Below, piece after piece: positions 33,362 through 45,062 of a stretch of DNA of 64,000 nt (positions are counted from its first letter, which is position 1; each line of letters opens with the position of its first letter). A program made the translations under genes and the position numbers. Origin of the DNA: Ailanthus altissimus. Its lineage: Eukaryota > Streptophyta > Magnoliopsida > Sapindales > Simaroubaceae. Location of the stretch: the NCBI GenBank assembly GCA_946807835.1, contig OX327700.1, positions 26,882,001-26,946,000 of the forward strand, in the 5' to 3' direction. Under the pieces are notes generated by a model, which saw only the letters and a list, made by a program, of their open reading frames with translations, was not told where the DNA came from and made no database searches.

Positions 33362-34581
33362 ACGCACAACGCTCTTTCAAATTCTTGTCGACTAAAACAT
33401 AAGCGCTTATTGTTCCCAAGATACCAAAATTAGTCATCAATATCACAAGTTTCCACTTCATGAAATAACAAATGGCAAATTAAAATGTCAAAAAAATTTA
33501 TTCGTTGCATGTCTGGCCCATATATGTGACTCGAAATATTTTTTTTTGACGCTCCGTCAACTTCTTTTTTATAACATCAAGTGCTCATGTCTTCAAATAA
33601 TATGAAATTATTGTAGAAAGTCTTTAACTGTAATTTTTTATTTTTTTTGAAATTGCATCATTCCCATAAAAAATAAACATGAATTAACTTTAAAATATAA
33701 TAATTCACAAATCAATATAATAACACTAAACCTCAAAATAAATTTAAACATAATAAATTATGTTTAATTGAATATTTAATAATTAATATAAATCACTATT
33801 AATAATTATTTATTAATAAATAATTTAATAGTAATCATAAATTGCTAATGAATATAAACTAATAAATGAAAAATTAATATATTAAATTAATTAATAAATA
33901 TAATTACTAATAAATATAATTACTAACAAATTAATTAAAATAAATGAGAATTTTCAAAAAACAAAATTAGAATCATGATGAGGCGCGTGATTGTAAATTA
34001 GGGCAAACGCATGATGCAATTAAAATTATCGCACCGAGTGATATTTGACTTAAGGCCTAGCACGATTAAACTTATCGCACTAGGCCATCGACACAATTAA
34101 AATTATCACACTAGGTCGCTAGTGCGATTAAAATTATTGTGCTAGGTCACCGACATGATAAAGGTTGACACGATTATCTTCATCACACCAACTTGGCATG
34201 ATTAGCTTTATCGAGTTGATAATTTTAATCGCGCCAAGCCAATGCAATAAAGATAATCGCACCAACTTAGCGCAATTTTATTCCTACCAGCCATGCATGG
34301 CTCCCTACATACTTTTTCAATCAAATTTTCTCATCAAAATCGCATTTTCAAGTCCTAATCTTATCGTCTTTATCTCAATCAAATACATACAAGTTTTATG
34401 ATAATAGCTACCTTATTTTGCAGTTGATCATTCAAAGTCGTTATTGATCATTTAAACTGCCGAGTTTATAAAGGAATTTGAATTTGAGAGAGAAACTAAG
34501 TGCAAGGAGAGTGAAATATAATTGAAGAGTATTTTTATCTATTTTTATTGTTTTTGGCTATAAAAATTACAAAAATTTCCC
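33362..34581. repeat. Right terminal inverted repeat of the Mutator-like element
   Basis: Inverted copy of 29657-30845. The block at 33975-34285 contains tandem copies of an approximately 30-bp motif like GCGATTAAAATTATCGCACTAGG. These subterminal repeats resemble the transposase-binding repeats of Mutator elements, though binding is inferred. Confidence 0.78.
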
Positions 34582-35436
34582 TATAAACAACTTCATCGAC
34601 AACTGTGGCACTTAATAAAACAATGTACACAAAAAAAATTTACATATATCTCAATCTATGAATAATGATTCCATGTTTGCTAAAAGAGGTCCAAGTCCCA
34701 ACCACTATTGTAGAAAACTAAAAAGACTTAATCAACATTATTTAATGGGTAAGAAATGCTTATATTTGAAATGAAGTACTAAGTAGAAAACCCTTTTTGA
34801 TTCACATAAATAATTTAAAGCTTCCATAGGGACATGTTTGACTCAAATTTAGTAATTATGAATTATGATAGCAATATAAAAAAAACTTGTAGATGAGACT
34901 CTCAAATCTCCAGAACATAAGGGTTACATCCCGTACGAAACTTAAAAGTATACCACTTCAATGATTTGCTCATAATGCTGCATAATTAATATTATCAAAT
35001 ATCAAAACTAAAATCAAATTGTAATATTTAGAAAATTTTCGGACTAAAATGTGGTCATGAGAAAATTCAATAATTCTTTTATTAATTCATATAATTATAC
35101 ACACAAATATATTTGTATAAATTATACACAATAATTTCATTAGCCCCATATATTCCATAATAATATATATGTAATAATATGTTTGGTCATATATTCTACC
35201 AATAGTAAAATAAAAATAATACGGGTATTACAGAAACGCTCATTGTAAATGAACCGTCACGTGAAGCATTTTTTGTCCCAAATATATAAGTTATTCTACT
35301 TTTTAAGCATATGACGATATGGACTCCTTTCACTGTACATTACAGTGTACAAAGTAGGCAGAGTCACTTGTACAAAAAATTCACAACCCAAAAAAACATT
35401 ATAAAAAGCGAGAGACATTTATAACATATACTCGAG
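34582..35436. other. AT-rich spacer between two Mutator-derived segments
   Basis: No gene or clear repeat is recognised. It may contain an end of the element that carries the FAR1-type transposase, but I could not identify an inverted repeat. Confidence 0.4.
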
Positions 35437-38076
35437 TTAACTAGCATGCCACCAAGTATCAATCATTTGTCCTATATGTCTTGGTACTGTAATTAGTTTT
35501 TGTCTTTCATTGATGCTGCTAAAGTTTATTGTTGGTGGGTGAGTTTGAAATTTGTTGTCAAACATGTTCTTGCTTGCAAAATGTTTGTCTGCAAAGGAAA
35601 AGTTGGCAAAATGTTGAGTTCCATTGACTCCTTGGTCTGTCAGTAGTACAGTCGGCACTTGATTTTCTAAAATGTAGTCCGAGCATTCACTTTCAATGTC
35701 AGACACACTTGGATGAGCCATTTTTTTCCCAAGCTGACATGTTCGTTTTGTGTGCCCAGTGTTGTTACAAACATGACACCGTCGTTGCTTTGTCTTCTGT
35801 GTTTTCTTTTTCTTCCCTGTACCCTTTGTTTTAACAATTAATGGGTCTCCAATTTTATCTATTTCGTGGCTTGCCAAACCGGCTCGAGGACAATAGCCCA
35901 CACCTTCACTCTCTAATACAACCTTTTGGTTATCATATGCACAACTTCCAAAGCTTTGTTAATATGATTCAACTGATTTTGATGCATAGTGTATTAAGCT
36001 TCGATAAGCAATTGAAAGTGCACCAATACGAGCCACCTCACCTATTGTGGGTTCTCCCATAGATGAGTTCGTTTGTGAACTTGCTATCTTTGCACGCACT
36101 GTCCACCTCCATAATATTATGCACGTTGGTATTTCAATCAAGTTTTCAACCTTTATGACTGTGAAGGAATGACTGCAAGGGATTCCTTCGCTTTTCATTA
36201 TCTTGCATTGACACTCAATCATACTATTTGATTCATGAAATATACCTTCCCAACTTTTATCCTCTCATCTATATTTCCTAATGTCATAGACTCGACAAGA
36301 AGCATAAGGAACATGATTAAATCTGTACATGTTGCCTTCTTCCTTTAATGCCACAAGGACACGGTTGAATATATTTCGTGTGAAAACTGTCGCAGCATAG
36401 TGCTCAAATTTTTTTTATTAATGAGTTACTCCTACAGGCCTTGTATGATTGGTTACGAAGTCATCTTCTGCCTCCAAATTCTGAGTTCGAGCAACCAAGC
36501 GTTCCATTTGTGTTACCAGTTCATATAGCTTCAATTTACTTGAAACTTATCTATTTAAGTAGGCATTCATGCTCCCACTCCGTTGTGTGCTTCTTATTCT
36601 CCCCTAAAAAAATTGCCTCTCAAATATGTCTTTGCCCATATATGTCGATCCTCATACAATTTCTTAACCCATTCATTGTCATGCAAAGCAAACCGTGTTA
36701 CTATTTATGTCCATTTCAAATTAAATTGGGTCTCGTCCATGTTAGCAAACATTAGCTCCTTGAAAGCCATTGTGAATGACGAATCTCTGACATTGACCTG
36801 TGTGTTTCTCTTAAGATGCCAACAACATAAACGGTGGCATGAATCTGGAAATACCTTAGTGACTGCATTGCGCATGCCGCGATCACCATCTGTGACAACT
36901 GTTGCTGGTTTTTTCCCTTCTATTGCTATAAAACATATCTGCAATAGCCACGTGTAAACCTTATCTATCTCATTTAAGAGTAAAGTAACACCAAACAATG
37001 TATTCCTTCTATGGTGATTGAGACAAAAAAAAAATTACAAGAGGTTTATTGTAGGCATTGGTTCTGTAAGTTGAATCAAAAGAGACAATATCGCCAAAGC
37101 ATTGGTAAGCCGCTCGCATCCCAGAATCAGACCAAAATATATCTGCCATCCTGTTATCGAGGTCAACCATGTAGCGGTAAAAAAATACCGGGTCCACTAC
37201 TTATCTATAATATAACAAAGACAAACATGTTTGTGAGTCCAAGTCATGTGTTTGCGCACGTCGATCACTTGTTAAATCATTTTGTAAATCTCTAGCTATA
37301 AACCCAATACGCGAATAGCCCCCTGACTATAAAGCTAGAAAGTCATATATTTGTTTGGGTCTAACCCCAATTCGATACAATGCTACAGAACTGCATAGAT
37401 CAACATCAATTACACAACGATTAGACCGCAAGAATTTCACTTGGGATGACAGTGTCAATGCATGCATATGGGTATGGCAAAATTGTTTGACTACCCACTC
37501 TCTCGTGTCTTATTTCAAAATGACTAGTATCGCTGCTTGACATTTCATTCTTGTCAATGGTCTAGCCTTCCTCACACGGTCTGTTTGTTTTAGGTGAAAT
37601 TTTTGTCTCGTTCCCTATCTAGAGCACACCCATATACGTCTCGATACCTCCCCCAACTTCATTGCTTTTTGTATATCCTTTCTGACACTGAAGCCAACAA
37701 CGTGGGCATATTCTGTGTAGAATCGCTCAGCACTATCTACAATGTCAAAAACTCGACCCACAACCTGAGATGGCTTGAGTGTAGCATTCTGGGTGTTATT
37801 TGTTTGCAGTCCGTTATCAATTTCTGAGACACGGGGTTGTGGATATGGTGTACTATATTCCTTTGGCTGTGAGTCCGATAACTCATTAGGGGGTAATGGA
37901 CCCCAGTTGTCACAACAGTTATGAGCATCAGGCCTACCACAATCACCATCTATTGAATGTCCTATTTCAACATCCCACAAAGACAAAGTTTGTGAGGTGT
38001 TATGTTCATCTGTCATCCTAAGTATAAAATAATTTAGAAATTGTATATATGGATTTAACATAGCAAAAAATTCCAT
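35437..38076 (-). pseudogene. FAR1/MULE-type transposase, decayed
   Basis: In order on the minus strand: a FAR1 DNA-binding-like domain (GRVFDIVDSAERFYTEYAHV, GFSVRKDIQK) near 37615-37780; a MULE transposase core (DIFWSDSGMRAAY, CFGDIVSFDSTYRTN; then VVTDGDRGMRNAVTKVFPDS and HRLCCWHLKRN) at 36705-37197; a SWIM zinc finger (CQCKIMKSEGIPCSH) near 36165-36210; and a CCHC knuckle (CHVCNNTGHTKRTC) at about 35745-35780. This is the architecture of FHY3/FAR1-related proteins and of the Mutator transposases from which they came. Stops or frameshifts lie after WVCSR (37615), near 37200, at 37000 and between 36230 and 36700. Some gaps might be introns, but several are plain point stops, so I call it a dead transposase gene rather than a host FRS gene. 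Confidence 0.8.
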
Positions 38077-38746
38077 GCATCAATGACAATGGATTGGGTT
38101 GACTATCAATGATGGAATTAGTATATCATAAGTTTAAGTTTGTTAGGATTGAAATGAAAATTATAAGTTGTATATTTGTAGTAAGCTCACCTGATTTACT
38201 GATGGATGGCGATAATGAAGCAAGCTCCATGCTCATTGTACAGAACTTCGTATGATTTTGAAGTTAGTAGTAGGAAAATTGAATTTTTGGAATGGCCTTC
38301 AATAGCAAAAATAGCTTGCAAGGGTTATGATTTCTGACCAAGTTTGAAGAGTGGTGATCCTGTAAATGGTTTTTGCGTACTTAGCAAATGCGGGTTAATT
38401 CGCGGATTAATGGGAATCAGGTGGGCACTCAAGCATAAGCTAGGCACTGTCTACCTCCAAGTTGATTAGGTCAACATATATTGACATGGACAATTTTTTT
38501 TATTTATTTAACAAGGTGGTGGCACCAAATTTTGGCGGTGCTATTGTAACAGTTAATAATTAAAATTTTGGGGTAGTTCAAAATTCAAATCAACAAATGA
38601 AGGTTATACAAAATTTGGAACATAAACTTGGAGTCTCTTAAACCAAAATTTACAAGTTTAATTCAAACAGTAAACATGCCACAATTCATGAACGGTTAAA
38701 ATGAACACAACAGTCCTAAACTTAGACATAATGTTTGGATTATTAT
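38077..38746. other. Spacer between the FAR1-type transposase and a Copia element
   Basis: No gene is seen. The DNA next to 38077 would be the 5' flank of the FAR1-type transposase. Confidence 0.4.
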
Positions 38747-39494
38747 TGTTGGAATTTATGCTTATGTGCCATCCCATTATGTATAAATATATAATGATAG
38801 TATTTATACAATTATCATTTCTAATAAAATTGTTAATATTATTTATTATTAAATGGTAAGATACTTATAACGTTTCAGACATTGTGATCTGAAGGAGTTC
38901 AGATCTGGTCTAAAGGAGTTTAGACCAGTGCTAAGAGTTAGCAACGCTAATAGTTATAGGCACTAAGAGTTAGTAACATTATAAGAGTTAACGAAATCTA
39001 AGGAGTTAGAGCCTTGTTTAAAATGGGACAATGACCTGAGAATATATTAGTAATGACATAGCTGCAAAGAGCTGCAGATAGTGCTAGAAAATGTCATTAT
39101 GCAAGTATGTTTTTAAACACAATATTCATGATCTAATTTTATCGATGAGAGTCTATCGGTGGAACCCATTAATATAGATTAGCGTATGTTTATATCTGGA
39201 TGGTCTAGATGGTTAGTCTTAGCAAACCATAAGCTTAATAGGAAGCTCGTATAGAGATGCAGGTATTCAGTAAAGACTAGATAGGAAGCTCGTATGAGAT
39301 ATTGAATAAATATCTCATAAAGCCGTCAATGGAAGGTCTTTCGAGTTGAGTAGCATTTGTGGTCCTTTGACTTGAGCACCACAGTAGGCTTGTGAGTGAT
39401 CCATTATGCTTGGTTTTACATATGTCAGAAATCTTTCATGGTCTGACCGCTGGGTGTCGTTGGGTATGGTTCGATGCTCATGGAGTCCGGTAGA

Positions 39495-40415
39495 GTTAAC
39501 TGAGTAAGAACATCTTCATAAAAGATTTGGTAGATACTTTCTATATACTAGGTATAAAGCATTATATAGATAAAGTTAGGAAGTAGATAGGACTCTCCAA
39601 ATCTCCGTACGTAGGTCCTGAAAAGGTACAATTTTAATAGCTATAAAATAGTACATGTATCTTTCAAACATGAAGTTCATCTTTTTAAGAGGAAGTGTCC
39701 TCAAGTAGAAAATTAAAAGGTTAGAGTGTCTAGCATTTAATATACATCAGCCAGAGGTAGCTTGATATATACCATGTTATATATGAGACATATATTATGA
39801 TGGCTGTAAGTGTTATGAGCCGACATAAGTTTAATCTAGGTAACGACCATTGAATGATCGTGAAACATATCCAAATTATACTTGAGAGGTATGAAGGATA
39901 AGTTTCTAATATGAAGGATAAGTTTCTAATTTATGGAGAAAACTTCTTACAAATGAGAAGATACATAGAATCAGACTTTTAATTTGATCTGGATGATAGA
40001 GAATCTACATCTAATTATGTACTTCTTTTCAACGGTACCAAAACTTGTAACATAAGTGCAATTCAAATGTCCACATTTGGTTCTACCGTAAAGATAGAAT
40101 ATGTTGCAGCTTGAGAAGCCAGCAAAAGAATTTATGTGGATATTCAAGTTAGTTGCAGAGCTCATAATAAGTTCTAAGTTCAATGAATCCTATCACATTA
40201 TAATGCAACGTTAACAGGGTAACTGCTCAAGCCAAGAAACCATATAATTAAAAGTATCTTAGCTAAAGGAGATGTAAGATAATTTAAGAAAACATCCTTA
40301 CAGATTATAGCAGACCCGCTTTCTAAAAGCCTTAACTCTTAAAAGTGTTTTAATAAACACGTAGAGTCAATGGATATGAAATACCATCATGAATGGCACT
40401 AGAGCAAGTGGGAAT
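39495..40415 (+). pseudogene. Copia reverse transcriptase end and RNase H, decayed
   Basis: Frame fragments read KDLVDTFYILGIKHYIDK, ESTSNYVLLFNGTKTCN, STVKIEYVAA, AKGDVR, IIADPLSKSLNS and HVESMDMKYHHEWH just before the 3' LTR. This is the C-terminal portion of a Copia polyprotein. It holds many stops and a 22-bp tandem duplication at about 39886-39930. Confidence 0.75.
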
Positions 40416-42775
40416 TGTTAGAATTTGTGCTTACGTGCCATCCCATTATGTATAAATATATAATGATAGTATTTATACAATTATAACTTCTAATAAAATT
40501 GTTAATATTATTTATTATTAAATGGTAAGATGCTTGTAACGTTTCAGACATTGTATAATTTGAAGGAGTTCAGATCTGATCTAAAGGAGTTTATACCAGT
40601 GCTAAGAGTTAGCAATGCTAATAGTTATAAGCACTAAGAGTTAGTTGTACTAAGAGTTAGTAAGTTTATAAGAGTTAACGAAATCTAAGGAGTTAGAGCC
40701 TTATTTGAAATGGGACAATGACCTGAGAATATATTAGTAATGACATAGCTGTAAAGAGTTGCAGATAGTGCTAGAAAATGTTATTATGCAAGTATATTCT
40801 CAAACATAATGTTCTTGGTCTAATTTTCTCGATGCGGGTCTATCTATGGAACCCATTAATATAGATTAGTGTATGTCTATATCTGGATGGTCCAGATAGT
40901 TAGTCTTAGCAAACCATAAGCTTAGTAGGAAACTCGTATAGATATGCAGGTATTCAGTAAGGACTGAATATTGAATAGACTCACGAAGACATCCAATAGA
41001 CATCTTATAAAGCCATTAATGGAATGTCTTTTTAGTTGAGTAATATTTGTGGTCCTTTGACCTGAGCGCTACGGTGGGCTTGTGAGTGATCCATCATGCT
41101 TTGGTTCCACACATGTCAGAAACCTTTCATGGTCTGACTGCTGGGTGTCGCTGGGTATGGTCCAATGCTCATAGAGTTCGGTGTGCGTAGATATGGGATC
41201 CATCAGCTCATATGAGTAGGTTGTATATCCTGATGCTCCGAGATTATATTTCAGAAAGTCTTGTGACCGCAAGCATAAACCTCAGAAAATATATTCTGGA
41301 GGAATAAATAATATCACGAAAGTGTTTGTGGATATTATTTAATGAAATATAAATCTGGATATAAGTTCATGGTTGAGCAAATAGAGATTTGACGGTGATG
41401 ATCTATATCTCTGCTCTTCAAGGATATACATTGATGGAAGGATTATACGAATATGTAATAACCTCAACTTGTATGGTCTAACACGCTGATTTGTAATATT
41501 CGTAACGTGTGTATAGGACATTGTTCACGGACGTATGGAGGAGCTCCATATGACAAATCAGATATGGATCTAGAGAGTCTTACAATATGAAGTGTACTCG
41601 TTGCGCACTGGGGTAGCGGATTAGATTGAATAATTCAATCCAATAAATTTCAGTAAAATAGAACGATTGTTTCAGGATCCCTCGGATTGTACATTTGTCA
41701 AGATTTAATTGTTAAGTATATCACTTAATTAATTAACAAGGATTGTTAATTAATAAAATATTGATAAGTGGCAAAATTTGTTCCATGATTTAATTTTACC
41801 TTTTTATCATTTAACCTTGGTAGTAAAAATTAGTAAGGTAAAAAGTAATTATTCAAAAATTTTTTGAATAATTAAATTTTATATTATTAGATAATATTAA
41901 AATAAGTTTATCATGGCATTGTACTTTAATACAATGAGGGGTCTAGATGTTAGCCATTTATTTACCCGTTATAATTACTTGATTAATTTAAAGTAATTAT
42001 ATTTGTTAGGTAAAGATTAATTTAGACAGCCATTAATCTAGTGCTTGATTAATTAATCCTAAGTAGGAGACCAACAATAAAATTAGTAGAGTACTTCTTT
42101 TTGTTTAATCAAAGTATTGAATAAACAAAATTAATTTTAGAAAAATAATTGAATCATTCATTTAATTTTTAGAGAAGAATTTGGCAATGGGATGAAGAGA
42201 GGTAAGAGAGAGTTTTTTGAGTTTTGTTCTTTCAAGTGTTGGAAAAATAAACAAACTTCTCTTCATCTCCTTCTCTAATGAATGGCTAAAATGAATAAAA
42301 TAAAAAATAGAGAAAAAGATAATAATTTTGAAAAGAGTTGTTCAAAATAATTATCATGTAGAAATTGTTTCTAAGAATTATATAAGAGTTGTATGTTAAA
42401 TATTTCTAATTAATACAAGAGTTGTATAAAAGATATTTACCATCTCCATTTAAGAAACAAACTTGTATTCAAAAGAGTTTGAATACATGTTACTGAAAAT
42501 TCTAAAACTAAGTTACCATTTTAACTCCTTAATCCCACCAAAAGTTATAGACTAGAATTGTTCAACAATACACTTCAAGGTAAGCTCTTTACATGGATTA
42601 TTAAAGGACTTGAAGAATTTGTAAAGCTGCCTTCATTAGGTGAGTATTTTATATTATGTTTTAGTACAATATTGTTCATCATATATATTTTGTATAATAG
42701 TTATACTTGTTCATATATGTAATATATGTGGTTAATTGTTAAAATGGGTGTATATGTAACATGCTTCTGCTGCAT
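40416..42775 (+). repeat. 3' LTR of the deleted Copia element
   Basis: This shares start, middle blocks and order with the partial LTR at 38747-39494 and the solo LTR at 31279-33360. The end near 42775 is inferred from the last alignable sequence and is uncertain by about 100 bp. Confidence 0.6.
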
Positions 42776-45062
42776 ATAGTTAATTTTTGAAATTATGTAT
42801 ACACTTGTATATTACACACTAGATTCCCAAAAATTACAACCACCTAAATTAACATTTTCACATGCTCCATACAACAAGCATTAAATTCAAAATGATCAAA
42901 CTACCTATCATGTACAGTAAACATGCAATGTAACTCTTAGTTATTATTATTACTATAAAGTTAGGCATTAAGTACAGTTATTAAATTATATTAGTTGAAA
43001 TGTTTTGTTATTGATTGGTTGATATTGACACATGAGGTTGTGTCACTCCTAAATAATGTAAAATTTTTGAACAACACAACTTTACGAACTACATGTTTTT
43101 GCAAGATTGCTTCACAGTTAATGAACACGCGTTAATTGTCATAAATAAAAGGTCGTACCAAGTTCATTAGACAAACAATAATATTATCGCCAACGTAGTT
43201 GCCTAGAACGGAATCATTTACAACTATTCCATAACAAGGCATAAATCTTATATTGTTGTTTGTTACATTAATTATTACAACATTTTCTTAACCATTAATT
43301 ATATAATATTCCAATGTTGGGCACGATTAACTACCCACATGAAGGTTACTCCATTCTTTATACATACGTAGTAGATTCCATGTCTTGTATATATATTTGA
43401 ATGCGAGGAGTTAAACATAAAACAAATACGAAATTCATATTATACAAGAACATGCAGTTAAGAAGTCAACATTTTGATAAATCTCGGGACATGTAAAAGT
43501 ACACTTTGAACCTTATCGCACATGACAAACATTGACACTGCAAATTCACCATTTAAGACGGGTGCTATTTTATTGGCCCTTGCATAAATTTCCTTTAATT
43601 TAATGAATATGGGCTGAGCAAGTCATGGAAGGCGAAGAATTTGCAAGTCATATATTTAGACGCCAACATAATCTTAACATCAAACCTTAATCGTTATGTT
43701 AGTACTACATCACCAACCCGACAAAGTGCACACGTACAAGGGTGATTCCAAAAATAGAATCAGAGAAACATATCTATTTAGGTTGCATTTTTTTTACCTT
43801 AATGCATATGAAAAGTATCATGTGATAATTTGTAAATTACCGTTATCCCACAAATAAAGTTGTGTTCCCACTTAATATTTTTAATTTGATTTGAAAGATA
43901 AACCTCACCATGGTTGATAATCTTGAAAACAATATATATATATATAAGGGGATTCGTAACAATAAAAGAAGTCGCCGATAATGTGTGAACATAAGCCGTT
44001 GACAAAATAGTCAAGTAACATGCAACCTTGGTTACATTGGGTCAAACATATGTATACTCAGCTAACCTATAAAGTTTCGGTCAACATAAAAATTTTTACG
44101 AATACAAAGGGTATTTGTGTTTGGTCTTAATCGTAAGTGCCACACAAGTAACTTACTCCTTCATTGCTTTGAAACCCAAAAAAAATTCTCCTACACATGT
44201 ATGTAAGATATTTTCTTTCCAAATGGGAACCCGAGGCTGAGGGATATTGGGTAGTCTCAATAAACCATTATTTAATTTTGCAGGATATTGGGTTGTCTCA
44301 GTAAACCATTGTTTAATTTTGCAACCATGTATGAATGACACCTCAGCTTCAGTGAGTTAAGGAAATGGGAACATTTCATGTACTAGTGGGGATATTTGGT
44401 TTCTTCTGACTCATGGTTAAGTTATATTCACAATAAATCAACATCATTAGCAAGTGGAGGGAAACAAGACACTAACACCCACCAAATTTTATTTTTCTCG
44501 AAGATGAAGATGAGCCCAAAAGGTATGGTTAGTCCCAGTTCTTCAACAAATTAGGCAAAACCACAATTGCCATGGTAGAGGTAAGAGTCCCCATGTATTG
44601 GCTTAGAAGTAAGGTTATTTGAAGCTAAGTATACAGATTTGTTGTAAACTTGTGCTGAATTCCAATTGATTTTCATTAAAGGAATATACAGATTGCACAT
44701 GTATAAATACAAATAAAATGAATGACTTTAAAAGGAAATTTTGTTGATGTAGTTCAATAAATTTTTGACAGTCTATACCAACCTTTAAAGGTACATAACA
44801 GGTAATATACAAAGTGGAAAAACACTAACAAATATTGTGCACATTGAATACATGCAGGATGGAGACCCACAACCATTATTATCACATAGTTTGGTTGAAT
44901 GGTATGGGATGAAAAAAAAATAAACTTACAAAAGTGTAGTTTTCTTTTTTCCAGTTAGGTGGTTAAAGAATGACACATTTCCAATTTAAAGTTACTAATT
45001 TGATGTTCTATTTTTATAGTTATCATTTCACATATCCTTACATTATTTAAGTTATTGAGTTT
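42776..45062. other. Region left of the MuDR-type transposase
   Basis: No gene is recognised. It is probably the 5' part of the Mutator-type element. A 41-bp tandem duplication (GGATATTGGGT...CAGTAAACCATT type) lies at 44242-44323. Confidence 0.45.
44242..44323. repeat. 41-bp tandem duplication
   Basis: Two copies of GGATATTGGGT, then GTCTCA and AAACCATT and TTTAATTTTGCA, lie next to each other, with three differences. Confidence 0.9.

Larger units (their letters stand above)
29657..34581. mobile_element. Mutator-like element with long terminal inverted repeats
   Basis: The left end starts GGGAATTTTTTTTTTGTAAA and the right end finishes ATTACAAAAATTTCCC. The left arm (29657 to about 30845) and right arm (about 33362-34581) are inverted copies of about 1.2 kb with moderate divergence. 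Examples are CAATCAAATACATACAAG and GTGCAAGGAGAG in the right arm, matched by the reverse complement in the left. A 9-bp flank, TATAAATAT at left and TATAAACAA at right, agrees at 7 of 9 positions, as expected for the 9-bp duplication made by Mutator elements. The interior has a DUF1985-like frame and a nested solo LTR. No mudrA transposase remains, so it is non-autonomous now. Confidence 0.8.
38747..42775 (+). mobile_element. Copia element with long LTRs and large internal deletion
   Basis: Two LTR copies of the same family start TGTTGGAATTTATGCTTA (38747) and TGTTAGAATTTGTGCTTA (40416). The first stops at about 39494, after roughly 750 bp, and is joined directly to the end of pol. The second runs to about 42775. 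A polypurine-like AGAGCAAGTGGGAAT precedes the 3' LTR. All of gag, protease and integrase and most of the reverse transcriptase are gone. The element cannot move. The right border is approximate. Confidence 0.75.

Noticed and set aside
35437..38076. Functional host FAR1-related (FRS) gene
   Set aside because: Several in-frame stops and frameshifts occur inside conserved domains and do not look like introns.
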